Source: Xanthomonas theicola (lineage in GTDB: Bacteria > Pseudomonadota > Gammaproteobacteria > Xanthomonadales > Xanthomonadaceae). Taken from it: a DNA stretch of 64,000 nucleotides. This document shows, piece after piece, positions 35,508 to 45,305 of this stretch. The position numbers and the translations under genes are program-made. Position 1 is the stretch's first letter, and each line of letters opens with the position of its first letter. Under the pieces are notes generated by a model. That model did not search any database and was not told where the DNA came from. It saw only the letters and a program-made list of their open reading frames with translations. The stretch is from the NCBI RefSeq assembly GCF_014236795.1, contig NZ_CP049017.1, positions 3,388,001 through 3,452,000 on the forward strand, written 5' to 3'.

Positions 35508-38500
35508 TCAACGTTTTGCCGCGAACCCAAGCCAAGGGTGATATCGCCACCCTTGCTTGCTCTCAGGCACCTCCACCGTCGCCAGCCGTTCGGCACAGTG
35601 CTGCGGGGAGAGGTCGAGGTGCTCGGCCTGCTCGGCGAGCAAGGCCATCAGGTCGAACTCGCCCCATGGCAAGATGCGCGGGCCGGGATCGAGTCGGACG
35701 GCATGGCGCTGGCTGCGCTCGACGGCGGTATAGAGCGTCTGCCCGCGGCGGACGCCGCTTTCCTCGATGCGGTGCAGCACGAGCTGTTCTTCTTCATCGT
35801 CGGGCAGCAGGACCAGGATGGCCGAGGGCAGCGGGTCGTGGCGAAATGGTTGTTGCTGCGGCAATACGCCGGTCAGCGCAGCCTGCGGGTATTGCCAGGC
35901 GCACGCGGCATCGAGCGGAAACGTCGTGGCACTGCGGCACGAGCCGGACGTGGTGGTACGTGGCTTGGGCAGCATGCAGTCGGCCACGCGCGAGTGCTCC
36001 AGATCCACCATCCGATGCTTGGGCCGCCAATCGGTCTGCGGCGGCGGCTGGATGCGCGGCAACGCGTCGAGCTTCCGGTACTCGTGGGGCCGCAGCAACT
36101 TGTCGAGGCGGTGGGCGACAAGGCGGAAGCGATGGTCGGCGGGTTGGCCCGATTGCTCGAAGCCAGGCCGGACGAAGATCGCGGCAGGTTGGTTGTCCGG
36201 TCCTTTGTCCTGGGCGAAGTGTTGCAGATTGGTGTCGAAGATCAGCACGTTGGGCGCGGTGCCCGGCGTGCGGCGATGGCGCTGCACGCGCCCGGCGAGT
36301 TGGATCAGCGAACGCATCGACGATGGTTCCGCCACGGCCCAGTCCGCATCCCAGTCGCGGCCGACTTCGCACACCGGGCTGGCGAGCACGATGAACACCT
36401 GCTCCCGTTCCGGGCAGGCGTCCAGCGCCGCACGGATCGCGGGCAGGCGATAGACCGCCAGACCGTCGCCGCGGCGATCGAATGCCGCGTCGAGCTGCCG
36501 TTCGATGGCCGAGCGCTGCAGTAACGGGAAGCGCGCGTGGTAGATGCACAAGTGGATGCGGGTGCCTTCCGGGGCGCCGAGCCGGAACAGTGCCTGCGCC
36601 ACGTCGAACAGCGGATCGATGTTGGCCATGCGCACCAGGCCGAAGCTGACGCGCTTGCCGCCGGCCGGATCGGCGTGCGCGTGAGCGGCATGCAGGTCCA
36701 GGCAGGCCGCGCGGACATGCCCGGCGAATTCGGCATGGATCCGTTCGCGCTGGCGCGCCTGGAGCTGCAATGGCAGCAGCGCGCCCCGCCGTAGCGGCTC
36801 GGCCTTCTGCAATCGCACGGCACGTCGGCCGACGAATTGCAGGTGCTGCTGCGCAAAGGAAGTCGTATCGGGACAGGCGCCCGTCTGTACGCCGAATTCG
36901 TCGACCCAGATGCATGGCGTCGCCGCCACCGCGTTCGCGCTGCCGCCGTCGGCGCCGCGGTTGTGCTGGTAGTGCGTGCGTCCGGCGTGGTAGGCCGCGT
37001 ACATCCCTTCGAGCAGTGCCGGCGGCAGTGTTGCCGAGGACAGCAGCACGCGCGTGCCCAGCATTCCAGCCCAGTGCACCAGCCGGGTCAGGGCGGGCAG
37101 GTCGTCCAGATCGTAGTCGTCCAGTTCGTCGAGGATCAGGTCGGCGCTCATCAGCCGCAGCATCGGCGCGATCTGGCGCCCGGCGCGCAGCGATTCGGTG
37201 GCCGGCACCAGGTGGTCCACGGTGCAGACCAGCATCGGCGCGGACAGCAGCCTGCGGATTTCCGGGTCGCGCAGCGCGCGCGACAGCAATGGGTGGTCGG
37301 CGGTCGCGCCCTCGTACAGCACGTGGCTGTCCTCTTCCAGCAGCGACTGCACCGACGCCGAGCCAGTGGATTCGGCTTGCTGTTGGTAGTAATCGAACAG
37401 CGCCTGGCTGGCAGAGCCGCCTACGCGGATGGCCAGTTCGTCGTCGCGCAAGTGCAGGTCGGTCCGATAGCTGCGGCCGGTCTGTAATGTCAGCAAGCGC
37501 AATCCGAGCGCGTAGGTGGCGCGCATGCCGTGTTGCGGATCGGCCAATGCATACAGGATGCGCGCGTTGCCCAGGGTTTTGCCGCAGCCGGTGGACGCCA
37601 TGTTGACGATGAACGCGCCGCGCGCGCGTGCCGCGTCGCGCAGCGCGGCCGCGGCATCGGCCGCCTTGTCCTGCCAGGCGAAGCGGGGATCGGCGCTTCG
37701 CCTGCGCAGGCCACGGTGCTGGGCAAGCCGCGGCAGGTAGCGTTCGAAGCCAGGTAGGGCATGGGCGATCAGGCCGGCGCTGTGGGCCACGCCGAGAAGG
37801 TGTTCGACCAGAGACTGGTTGGGAACGGGGGCGCCGACCCGGTTGCGGGTGGTGTTGGCCATCAGCCAGGCGTCTGCCTGCAGATGCGGCCTGCGTTCGG
37901 GGACGGGCTGGTCGTTCTTGTCCAGCCCCAGTCTGGAATAGGCATGATCGGCCAGCATCAGGCTAAGGCGCGCCAGGTGCATCACGTAGGGATTGCCTAG
38001 CCAGTCGCCGTCGCGGCGCCCGCGCAGTTCGGCCAGACGCTTCGCCAAGCGCGCGGCCTGTGCACGCCACGCCGGCGCGGCGACCGGCAATGGGCCTGCA
38101 GGATTCCAATAAGGCTCGATCCTGGCGAGCTCGGCCGGCTGGCGGACTTCGTTCCAATCGTGTCCGACCAGCGACAGCGGCGCCTCCAGCCACACGGGAT
38201 CGAGGGTGCGAGCACGGTGCCCGAGCCAGTCCTGCGCGCCTTTCTCGTCGACCACGGGGACCAATGGCAGGCGATGGTGCGTCAACACCAGCCAGGCGAT
38301 CGCCGCAGCGAGCGGCGGCAACTGGTCGAACGCGCGCCCGGGCTCGGGATCCAGGCCATCGCGGCGGTAGCGTCCCTCCGCTGTCCAGCCGAGCATGTCG
38401 CTGTCACCCGGATCGGACAGGCGGCGCAGCCAGCCCGCATCGTCGTCCTGGCCGACGAAGGCCTGGAACATGCGCAGCGACACCCATTCGTGGCGGTAGA

Positions 38501-38933
38501 GGTTGCGCTCCTGCAATTGCCCGCGCAGCCGCGCCTGGAAGGCCATGCTGGCCTTGCCCAGGTCGTGCAGCAAGGCGGCCAATTGCGCCAGCAGCCGGAT
38601 GTCTTCGGCGCGATGCCAATCGTTTTCGTCGCCGCGACGCAGGACGTTGCGCATGGTGGCACCTGTCGGCACAGCACCGTGCGCATTGAAGCGGCCAGCG
38701 TCCCCGACCACCCACAACAGTTCGCTATGGTCCAGGCCGCGGATCCAATGGCAAGCGACGGCGGTGTTCTTGCGCGCGGTGCGGCGCAGGAGCTTGTGCA
38801 GGGTATCCAGGCCGGCCTGGGTGATGGGCGTCTGCCAGGTGCGCTCGCCGCGGCGCTCGGCGAACTGGTCGAGGATGCGCCGGGTCTCGGTCAGTGCGCG
38901 CTTGTCGCATTGGGACACCAGCAGAATGTTCAT
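35508..38933 (-). CDS. cas3: Cas2-Cas3 fusion nuclease-helicase (type I-F)
   Basis: 1141 residues. The N-terminal 95 or so residues are a Cas2 domain (MNILLVSQCDKRALTETRRI), the fusion that defines type I-F. The HD nuclease follows (LAALLHDLGKAS, His 123, Asp 124), then the helicase with Walker A MASTGCGKT (near residue 445), motif II DLILDELDDYD (near 600), LLSSATLP and motif VI QLAGRVQRHR (near 877). It degrades DNA found by the Csy complex and joins Cas1 in spacer acquisition. The ATG at 38933 overlaps the cas1 stop (ATGA); the frame is open further upstream but inside cas1. The stop is 14 bases from the mini-CRISPR. Confidence 0.95.
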   Translation of the reverse strand: MNILLVSQCDKRALTETRRILDQFAERRGERTWQTPITQAGLDTLHKLLRRTARKNTAVACHWIRGLDHSELLWVVGDAGRFNAHGAVPTGATMRNVLRRGDENDWHRAEDIRLLAQLAALLHDLGKASMAFQARLRGQLQERNLYRHEWVSLRMFQAFVGQDDDAGWLRRLSDPGDSDMLGWTAEGRYRRDGLDPEPGRAFDQLPPLAAAIAWLVLTHHRLPLVPVVDEKGAQDWLGHRARTLDPVWLEAPLSLVGHDWNEVRQPAELARIEPYWNPAGPLPVAAPAWRAQAARLAKRLAELRGRRDGDWLGNPYVMHLARLSLMLADHAYSRLGLDKNDQPVPERRPHLQADAWLMANTTRNRVGAPVPNQSLVEHLLGVAHSAGLIAHALPGFERYLPRLAQHRGLRRRSADPRFAWQDKAADAAAALRDAARARGAFIVNMASTGCGKTLGNARILYALADPQHGMRATYALGLRLLTLQTGRSYRTDLHLRDDELAIRVGGSASQALFDYYQQQAESTGSASVQSLLEEDSHVLYEGATADHPLLSRALRDPEIRRLLSAPMLVCTVDHLVPATESLRAGRQIAPMLRLMSADLILDELDDYDLDDLPALTRLVHWAGMLGTRVLLSSATLPPALLEGMYAAYHAGRTHYQHNRGADGGSANAVAATPCIWVDEFGVQTGACPDTTSFAQQHLQFVGRRAVRLQKAEPLRRGALLPLQLQARQRERIHAEFAGHVRAACLDLHAAHAHADPAGGKRVSFGLVRMANIDPLFDVAQALFRLGAPEGTRIHLCIYHARFPLLQRSAIERQLDAAFDRRGDGLAVYRLPAIRAALDACPEREQVFIVLASPVCEVGRDWDADWAVAEPSSMRSLIQLAGRVQRHRRTPGTAPNVLIFDTNLQHFAQDKGPDNQPAAIFVRPGFEQSGQPADHRFRLVAHRLDKLLRPHEYRKLDALPRIQPPPQTDWRPKHRMVDLEHSRVADCMLPKPRTTTSGSCRSATTFPLDAACAWQYPQAALTGVLPQQQPFRHDPLPSAILVLLPDDEEEQLVLHRIEESGVRRGQTLYTAVERSQRHAVRLDPGPRILPWGEFDLMALLAEQAEHLDLSPQHCAERLATVEVPESKQGWRYHPWLGFAAKR

Positions 38934-39916
38934 GCTGCGCCCTCGCGCTTCGGCAAGGCCGTCGCCAGCGCCACTTCCTTGAGCGTATCGATCATGAAAT
39001 CCAGCGACTCGCTGCGCGCCAGCGCTTCGATGCAGCGCTGTCGAAACGATCGTTCGTCGTCGCCGCGCATCGCCGACAGGAACGCCTGCGGCAGGATGCT
39101 GGCATCCTTGACCAGGTCGGCAACATCGAACACCAATCCGCCGCGCCGGGTCTTGCCGTGCAGCACCGCCAGCCCATGCGGGAGTCCCAGCACCCATGTC
39201 GCGGTCGCCCCCAGCCCATAGGCGAGATAGTTGCCGTGGTCGAGGAAGCGGTTGGCCGGATCGTTGCCTGTACCGCGCTTGGCACGGGTGAAATCGCCGT
39301 AGCCAGTCGTGTCTACGGCCAGCTTGAACAATGCCTTGGTCAAGCGTGCCTCCTCGGTCAGCAGGGCCGTGTTGTCCTGCGCCAATGCGATGTTCCAGGA
39401 ACTTCTGGCCAGCAGTTCCTGCAGGCGGGCCGCGGGAGGGGCGAAACCGGCCTCCTTGAGCGGACGTAGAAGCCATTGCTCGCCGATGCGCCGGGTACGC
39501 GCTTGTTGGAATGCCTTGGCCGCGCACAACCGCAGGTCGTCATCGAACCAAAACTTGACCCAGGCCTGTAGGTATTCGGTGGGACGGTATTCGCTCTGGG
39601 GAGAGAACCACGCGACCTCGACATCCACTTCATTCGCGGTGAACAGCGGCGTGCCGCCGCCGCCGCAGAAGCCAACCAGCACGCCCGCCCTGGCCAGCTC
39701 GCGCATCGCGGCCTGGGTGATCGAGGTGCCTGTTCCGAGCAACAGCGTCGTGGTGTTCGCAATCGGGATGTTCCAGTACAGCGAACGCTTTCCCGCATCG
39801 GTCACATACTCGACGCGGCCGCCGTTGACCAGCACGCGGCAATGCTGGAGGTAGTAGAGATTCGCTCGTTTGGAATGCAGGATCGTTTTCAGATCCGAAG
39901 CTGCCAGTTCGTCCAT
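38930..39916 (-). CDS. cas1: Cas1 integrase (type I-F)
   Basis: 328 residues, the metal-dependent integrase that inserts new spacers at the leader end, acting with the Cas2 domain of the fusion protein. It begins MDELAASDLKTILHSKRANL with the beta-rich N-terminal domain (YYLQHCRVLVNGGRVEYVTD) and the all-alpha catalytic domain with the I-F features LLGTGTSITQAAMRELARAG, GNYLAYGLGATATWVLGLPH and RRGGLVFDVADLVKDASI. Length matches the family. First gene of the cas1-cas2-3 pair; upstream DNA is full of decayed mobile-element fragments. Intact, so acquisition genes are present even though the leader is split. Confidence 0.95.
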   Translation of the reverse strand: MDELAASDLKTILHSKRANLYYLQHCRVLVNGGRVEYVTDAGKRSLYWNIPIANTTTLLLGTGTSITQAAMRELARAGVLVGFCGGGGTPLFTANEVDVEVAWFSPQSEYRPTEYLQAWVKFWFDDDLRLCAAKAFQQARTRRIGEQWLLRPLKEAGFAPPAARLQELLARSSWNIALAQDNTALLTEEARLTKALFKLAVDTTGYGDFTRAKRGTGNDPANRFLDHGNYLAYGLGATATWVLGLPHGLAVLHGKTRRGGLVFDVADLVKDASILPQAFLSAMRGDDERSFRQRCIEALARSESLDFMIDTLKEVALATALPKREGAA

Positions 39917-40148
39917 GTGCTCTCCGCGGGGCCGGCAACCATTGCCTTCGCATCGGATCTGCAGCCCGTCCAGCCCTGGATATTAGCCCCAAGTTGCTGC
40001 ATTCCGGGTTCCAGGTTGTGGACAAGTTTTCTGGCTGGAGCCCGGCTGAGACACGGCGTTGCAGCAGATGGCCGACCGCAGGCGGCACCCGCCCGCTTGG
40101 CCGCTCCTGCACCGCCGACGGCCGCGGCTGCGGCGCACGCCTCCGCAC

Positions 40149-40430
40149 CGCGGCCGGGTCAGCGCTCCGACGGCCCGCTCTCGTCGTAGCCGCGCGAGGT
40201 GAACAGGTCCGGCCGGATCAGTTCGATGAAGGCGCGCGCCTGCGGCGATAGCTACTTGCCTTTGCGCACCACCACGCCGTAGCTGCGCGCGGGGAAGTAG
40301 CCGCCTGCCGCTCGTACCAACCACTGAAGAACGCCTCCCGCCCCTTGGAACTGTCAGGGTGATTGCAGGTGTCGGCACCGCCATGCAGCACCAGCGTCGG
40401 CGCCGACAGCACCGGCGCCGGATGCAAGCG
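40149..40430 (-). pseudogene. Fragments of an alpha/beta hydrolase and a LysR regulator
   Basis: Minus-strand remnants in changing frames. APVLSAPTLVLHGGADTCNH then PDSSKGREAFFSGWYER is the C-terminal part of an alpha/beta-hydrolase. It runs straight into FPARSYGVVVRKGK and LSPQARAFIELIRPDLFTSR, the end of a LysR-family effector domain, with an internal stop. Neither is a complete gene; the join looks like a deletion scar at the outer edge of the cas1 side of the CRISPR island. Confidence 0.55.
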
Positions 40431-40462
40431 CGCTTCATCCTCGGCATAGGCCGGATCGCCCT

Positions 40463-40969
40463 ATGACCGTATGTACTTCGACAAGATCGTGGCAAGCCTG
40501 CTGCCTCTGCTGGAGCAGCTCACCACCGGCAAGATCGCGCAACCGTTGGCCCAGATTACTCGGACCTGGCCGACCCGCGGCCGATCTTCGACTGGATGCA
40601 GATCATCCGCAAACGCGCGGTGGTCTACGCAGGCGTGGACGCGCTGTCCGATGCGCAGGTGGTCGCCACCGTGGACAACTCGATGTTCTCCGATCTGCTG
40701 TTGGTCGCGGGGCGCCTCTACAAGTTCGGCGTGGACGATGGACTGCCCAGCGCATCCGTGAACACCAAGATCCCCGATCAACGTGCACGCGTTCAACGAG
40801 CCGATGGACGACGAGTTCATCCCGATGGTCAGCAAGGGCGGCAGCGCCGGCATCCAGGTCACGGCCTACACGCAGACGCTCTCCGACATCGAGGCGCGCA
40901 TCGGCAACCGTGAAGGCCGGCCGGGTGAGATGGGCAATTTCAACGCCCTCGTGTTGCTGCACGCCTGTG
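40463..40969 (+). pseudogene. traD-like conjugative coupling-factor fragment
   Basis: Three frames carry consecutive pieces: DRMYFDKIVASLLPLLEQLT, then WMQIIRKRAVVYAGVDALSD and AQVVATVDNSMFSD, then FNEPMDDEFIPMVSKGGSAG and IQVTAYTQTLSDIEARIGNR. This order matches the C-terminal half of the TraD-type coupling ATPase of integrative and conjugative elements. It is broken by frame changes and cut by an IS5-family insertion at 40973. It is the only trace of a conjugative element in the window and suggests that the CRISPR neighbourhood was once part of, or a target of, an ICE. Confidence 0.7.
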
Positions 40970-40972
40970 TAA

Positions 40973-41821
40973 GAACCTGTTCACGATCTTTCCCTGGTAG
41001 TGCAAACTCTGCGGATGCGAACAAAGACGTATCCGAGTGACATGAGCCGGGAGCGGTTCGAGCAGATCCGCCCCATTCTGGAGCAGGCGCGCAAGCGTAC
41101 CAAGCCACGGACCGTGGATCTGTAGGACGTGTGGTGCGCGGTGCTGTACCTGCTGCGCACCGGCTGTCAGTGGCGAGCGCTGCCCAGCGACTTCCCGAAG
41201 TGGCGCACCGTGCACTGCTACTTTGCCAAGTGGAGCGAACCAGACGATGAAGGAGTCAGCCTGCTGGAGCGGGCGCTCAAAAAATCAGGTTGGCGCGGCC
41301 CGCCAGAGACAGGGGCGCAACGCTTGCAGCACGTTCTTGATCGTGGACGCACAGAGCGTGAAGAACACGGACACGGCCGGCCAGAAGGGTTATGACGCGG
41401 GCAAGAAGGTCTCGGGGATCAAGCGTCGCATCGCCGTCGATACCCAAGGCCTGCCGCATGCGGTCGCGGTGACGACGGCGGAAGTGACCGACCGCAAAGG
41501 CGCGCTCCAATCCCTGGATCGTTGCAAGCCGAACCTGGGACACGTGCAAAGCCTGTTGTGCGATAGCGGCTATACCGCAGAACCATTCGCCGAAGGCGTA
41601 CGAGAGATCCTGGGCAAGCAAGTCACGGTGCAGATCGCCAAACGCAGCGAACTGCACACCTTCAAGGTCATGCCCAAGCGCTGGATCGTCGAACGCAGCT
41701 TTGCGTGGCTGGAAAAGAACCGAAGGCTATGGAAGAACTGCGAGCGCAAGCTCAACACCAGCTTGCAGTTCATCCACCTGGCATGCCTGACACTACTACT
41801 CAAAAGATCGTGAACAGGTTC
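40973..41821 (+). mobile_element. IS5-superfamily element (849 bp, IS427-like)
   Basis: Inverted repeats GAACCTGTTCACGATCTTT at 40973 and at the right end (to 41821), with a TAA duplication (40970-40972, 41822-41824). The transposase is in two frames: the first from about 41015 contains MSRERFEQIRPILEQARKRT and WCAVLYLLRTGCQWRALPSD but has a TAG at 41123-41125. The second (41223-41813) carries TFLIVDAQSVKNTDTAGQKG, LLCDSGYTAEPFAEGV and RWIVERSFAWLEKNRRL. A programmed frameshift between them is usual for this group; the in-frame TAG probably kills this copy. It interrupts the traD fragment. Confidence 0.9.
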
Positions 41822-41895
41822 TAAGAGCGGCTGCAGCCGCGACCGGTACCGCCATGGGCTTGCCGACGGCCCGCGCTGTCGGCGCTGAAGCGGCC

Positions 41896-42459
41896 TCAGC
41901 GGCCGATCGCGTCCAGGATGCGCGCCAGTACCTCGTCCAGCGACCCGACGCCGTCCACGCGCACCAAGGTGCCGCGCTTGTCGTAGAAACCGATCACCGG
42001 CGCGGTGGAGTCGTTGTACACCCGCAGGCGCTTGCGCACCGATTCGGGATTGTCGTCTTCGCGGCCCTCGGCCTTGGCGCGGCCGGCGATGCGCTCGACC
42101 AGCAGTTCGGTGGCCACGTCCAGTTGCACCACCGTGTCCAGCGGCTGGCCGATCTTGACCAGCAGTTCGTCCAGCGCCGAGGCCTGGGCCAGGTTGCGCG
42201 GATAGCCATCGAGGATGAAACCGTTGGCCACGTCGCCGCGACCGAGGCGCGATTCGAGCATGCCGAGCAGGATGTCGTCGGAGACCAGATCGCCGCGCGC
42301 CATCACTTCCTTGGCCTGCACGCCCAGCGCGGTGCCGGCGGCGACTTCGGCGCGCAGCAGATCGCCGGTGGAAATGTGCGGGATCTGCAGCCTGTCCTTC
42401 AGGCGGGCCGCCTGCGTGCCCTTGCCCGATCCGGGCGGTCCCAACAGAACCAATCGCAT
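41896..42459 (-). CDS. adk: Adenylate kinase
   Basis: 187 residues. Interconverts ATP and AMP with two ADP. P-loop LLGPPGSGKGTQAARL at the N-terminus, the NMP-binding segment HISTGDLLRAEVAAGT, GFILDGYPRNLAQASALDEL and the short LID typical of the small (non-zinc) form (GRAKAEGREDDNPESVRKRL). The ATG at 42459 follows GAGGAG by eight bases. It stands between the mobile-element scar at 41.8 kb and divergent pfp. Length matches the xanthomonad enzyme. Confidence 0.95.
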   Translation of the reverse strand: MRLVLLGPPGSGKGTQAARLKDRLQIPHISTGDLLRAEVAAGTALGVQAKEVMARGDLVSDDILLGMLESRLGRGDVANGFILDGYPRNLAQASALDELLVKIGQPLDTVVQLDVATELLVERIAGRAKAEGREDDNPESVRKRLRVYNDSTAPVIGFYDKRGTLVRVDGVGSLDEVLARILDAIGR

Positions 42460-42604
42460 CAACCTGACTCCTCGAGGAAATGACCGTGCACGGCCGGTGG
42501 CGTTAGACTCGGGGCCACGCCTGCGCTGCGCCGCAAGAGCCTCAGCTTACCGCATCCGGGCAATGTCCCGGCAATGTCCCCCACCCCAGAAGCGAGCCCC
42601 GACC

Positions 42605-43861
42605 ATGGCCAAAGGCACCCTGTTGTACGCCCAATCCGGCGGCGTCACCGCCGTCATCAATGCCAGCGCCGCCGCCGTGATCGGCGAGGCGCGCACACGC
42701 AAGGTCAAGGTCCTGGCCGCGCGCAACGGCATTCTCGGCGCGCTGCGCGAGGAACTGATCGACACCACCAAGGAATCGGCTGCGGCGATCCGCGCGCTGG
42801 CGCACACGCCCGGCGGCGCATTCGGCTCGTGCCGCTACAAGCTCAAGTCGCTGGAGGCCGATCGCGCCAAGTACGAGCGTCTGCTGCAGGTGCTGCAGGC
42901 GCACGACGTGCGCTGGTTCCTCTACAACGGCGGCAACGATTCGGCCGATACCGCGTGGAAGGTGTCGCAGCTGGCCGGCGCGTTCGGCTACCCGCTGCAC
43001 TGCATCGGGGTGCCCAAGACCATCGACAACGACCTCGCGGTCACCGACACCTGCCCGGGCTTCGGCTCGGCCGCCAAGTACACCGCGGTGTCGGTGCGCG
43101 AGGCGGCGCTGGATGTGGCGGCGATGGCCGAGACCTCGACCAAGGTATTTGTCTACGAGGCGATGGGCCGCCACGCCGGCTGGCTGGCCGCCGCGGCCGG
43201 ACTGGCCGCGCAGTCGCCAGACGACGCGCCGCAGATCATCCTGTTCCCCGAGCGCGCCTACGACGAAGGCGCCTTCCTGGCGAAGGTGCGCAAGGTCGTG
43301 GACAAGGTCGGCTGGTGCGTGGTGGTCGCCAGCGAAGGCATCCAGACCACGGACGGGCGTTTCGTCGCCGATGCCGGCGGCGGCACCGATGCGTTCGGCC
43401 ACAGCCAGTTGGGCGGCGTGGCATCCTACCTGGCCGGCAAGGTCAAGGCCGAACTCGGCTACAAGGTGCACTGGACCTTGCCCGACTACCTGCAGCGCTC
43501 GGCCCGCCACATGGCCTCGAAGACCGACTGGGAACAGGCCCAGGCGGTCGGCCGGGCCGCGGTGCGCTACGCCCTGGAGGGGAGAAACGCAGTGATGCCG
43601 GTGATCGTGCGCAGCAGCGACGCGCCGTACCGCTGGAAGGTGGAGCCGGCGCCGCTGAGCCGGATCGCCAATCACGAAAAGAAGATGCCGGCCGGTTTCC
43701 TGCGCAAGGACAGCTTCGGCATCACCGCGCGCGCGCGCGCATACCTGGCACCGCTGATCCGGGGCGAGGCGCCGCTGCCCTACGGCGGCGACGGCCTGCC
43801 CAGGTACGTCACGCTGAAAAACGTGCCCGTGCGCAAGCAGCTTCCACGCTGGCAGGAATGA
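42605..43861 (+). CDS. pfp: Pyrophosphate-type 6-phosphofructokinase
   Basis: 418-residue phosphofructokinase of the group that uses pyrophosphate. It starts GTLLYAQSGGVTAVINASAA and has FLYNGGNDSADTAWKVSQL where ATP enzymes have GGDGS, and GVPKTIDNDLAVTDTCPGFG, the PKTIDND form associated with PPi use. GRHAGWLAAAAGLA and QLGGVASYLAGKV follow. Xanthomonads are known to rely on PPi-PFK in place of the ATP enzyme, allowing reversible flux. Start ATG 42605 is 145 bases from the divergent adk start; the frame is open upstream but that lies in adk antisense. Confidence 0.93.
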   Translation: MAKGTLLYAQSGGVTAVINASAAAVIGEARTRKVKVLAARNGILGALREELIDTTKESAAAIRALAHTPGGAFGSCRYKLKSLEADRAKYERLLQVLQAHDVRWFLYNGGNDSADTAWKVSQLAGAFGYPLHCIGVPKTIDNDLAVTDTCPGFGSAAKYTAVSVREAALDVAAMAETSTKVFVYEAMGRHAGWLAAAAGLAAQSPDDAPQIILFPERAYDEGAFLAKVRKVVDKVGWCVVVASEGIQTTDGRFVADAGGGTDAFGHSQLGGVASYLAGKVKAELGYKVHWTLPDYLQRSARHMASKTDWEQAQAVGRAAVRYALEGRNAVMPVIVRSSDAPYRWKVEPAPLSRIANHEKKMPAGFLRKDSFGITARARAYLAPLIRGEAPLPYGGDGLPRYVTLKNVPVRKQLPRWQE

Positions 43862-43956
43862 GGCGCGCCGGCGAAGATCTTTATGGAATAGGGATCAACC
43901 AAGATCATCGCGGCACTCCCGGGCGTGGATGCCCGTACCGGAAAAGGATTTTCTCC

Positions 43957-44160
43957 ATGGGACGCGACACTTCGACCCTGGCGCTCTGCCTATCGGCGGC
44001 CCTTGCGCTTGCCGCTGCGCTTCCCTGCCAGTGGTCCTGCAGCCCGATCCGACCGCCGCGCTGCAGGCGAGCGTCGATACCGATGAGGCCGAACAGCCGT
44101 GGAGCGGGGATGCGGCAGCCTGCGCGGCAGGCTGGAGGTTTCCTGCCACTATTATGTCAA
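43957..44160 (+). pseudogene. Truncated secreted-protein fragment
   Basis: Starts MGRDTSTLALCLSAALALAA, a clear signal peptide, then changes frame to VVLQPDPTAALQASVDTDEA and EQPWSGDAA before the reading is lost at 44155, where AT-rich foreign DNA begins. The QPWSGDAA piece resembles the start of DUF481-type outer-membrane proteins such as the one at 13696, but too little remains to be sure. Confidence 0.4.
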
Positions 44161-44396
44161 GAGGGTGTTTACAAAATATAATAGACTTGTCTTGCCCAAG
44201 ATACGAGCCAGTCTGCATGGCCAGGACGGGGACGCCCAGCGAAGATTCAAGCCGACTGCGGTGCATCTGGCGGCCATTGTGCAATCGGATCCGACGGCGA
44301 TGCTGGAGGAGATTGGTCGGCAGTTCAAGCGCCTTACCGGCAGTGACGCGCATGAGACACGGGGATGGCCAGCCTGCGCACGCTGGGGGTTCGGCA
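44161..44396. other. Unassigned AT-richer scar between two pseudogenes
   Basis: Short open frames exist (for example RRFKPTAVHLAAIVQSDPTA near 44240) but show no recognised family. The first 40 bases are distinctly AT-rich for this genome, suggesting an insertion boundary. Confidence 0.3.
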
Positions 44397-45300
44397 TGTT
44401 CCCAGCGCCGAGGCGGTGGTGGTCAGATAGGCCGAGCCGGGACCACCTCGCTACGGCTACACCGATGCCCATGGCCGTCACGAGCCGGAGCAAACCTGTC
44501 CCCGTTGCCTGACCGATGCCGAGTGGGCGTTGGTGCAGGATGTGTTCGAGCAGGCGGGCAGCGGCGGACTGCCACCCGAGATCCGCCGCCGAACCTTGGT
44601 CGATGCGTGTTGCTACGGGGTGCGCACCGGCGGTGCGTGGCGGATGCTGCCGACCCATTTCCCGCGCTGGCAGAACGTCCATCGCACCTTCCGGCGCTGG
44701 AGCGAGCAAGGCAATTTCGAGCGGATGCATGAGCGCCTTGGCGCGCAGTGGCGCCAGCGTCAGGCACGCCCCGAGGCGCCCACGGCGGCGGGCTGGATGC
44801 CCAGTCCACACGGATTTCCCCGCAGGGCGGCGTCAGCGGCGTTGATGCCGGGAAGAAGGTCAAGGGACGCAAGCGCCCTTGATCGTGGATACGCTGGGCC
44901 TGTCGTTGGCCGTGAGCGTGACCGCCGCCAGCGGACAGGATCGCGATGCTGCCCATCCGGTGGTGACCTGGGCGTCGGCGGCCAGCCGGGGCGCCCACGA
45001 CGCTGGCCAGGCAAGCGGCACGCTGACAAGGCCGACGACATCGACCGTTGCCGCCACCACCTCAAGGAGCGGGGCATCACGCCACGCATCGCTCGCAAGG
45101 GGATTGAGCGCAACGACCGCCTGGGGCGTCATCGCTGGGTCGTGGAACGCACTCACGCCTGGTTCGCAGGCATGGGCAAGCTGCGCATCCGCTTTGAACG
45201 CCGGATCGATATCCATCTGGCCTGGCTGTCGCTTGCTTGCTCCATCATCTGCCTACGACTTCTTCTGCCTACGACTTCTTCCAGGGTTTTGTTAGCCGCT
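44397..45300 (+). pseudogene. Decayed IS5-family transposase
   Basis: N-terminal part CLTDAEWALVQDVFEQAGSG and RTGGAWRMLPTHFPRWQNVH reads in one frame from about 44500. The catalytic region changes frame at about 44800 and 44870 (PLIVDTLGLSLAVSVTAASG, then DIDRCRHHLKERGITPRIAR, then GRHRWVVERTHAWFAGMGKL). The order and motifs are those of an IS5-type DDE transposase. No clear terminal inverted repeats were found, so the element is degraded at its ends too. Confidence 0.7.
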
Positions 45301-45305
45301 CTTAA

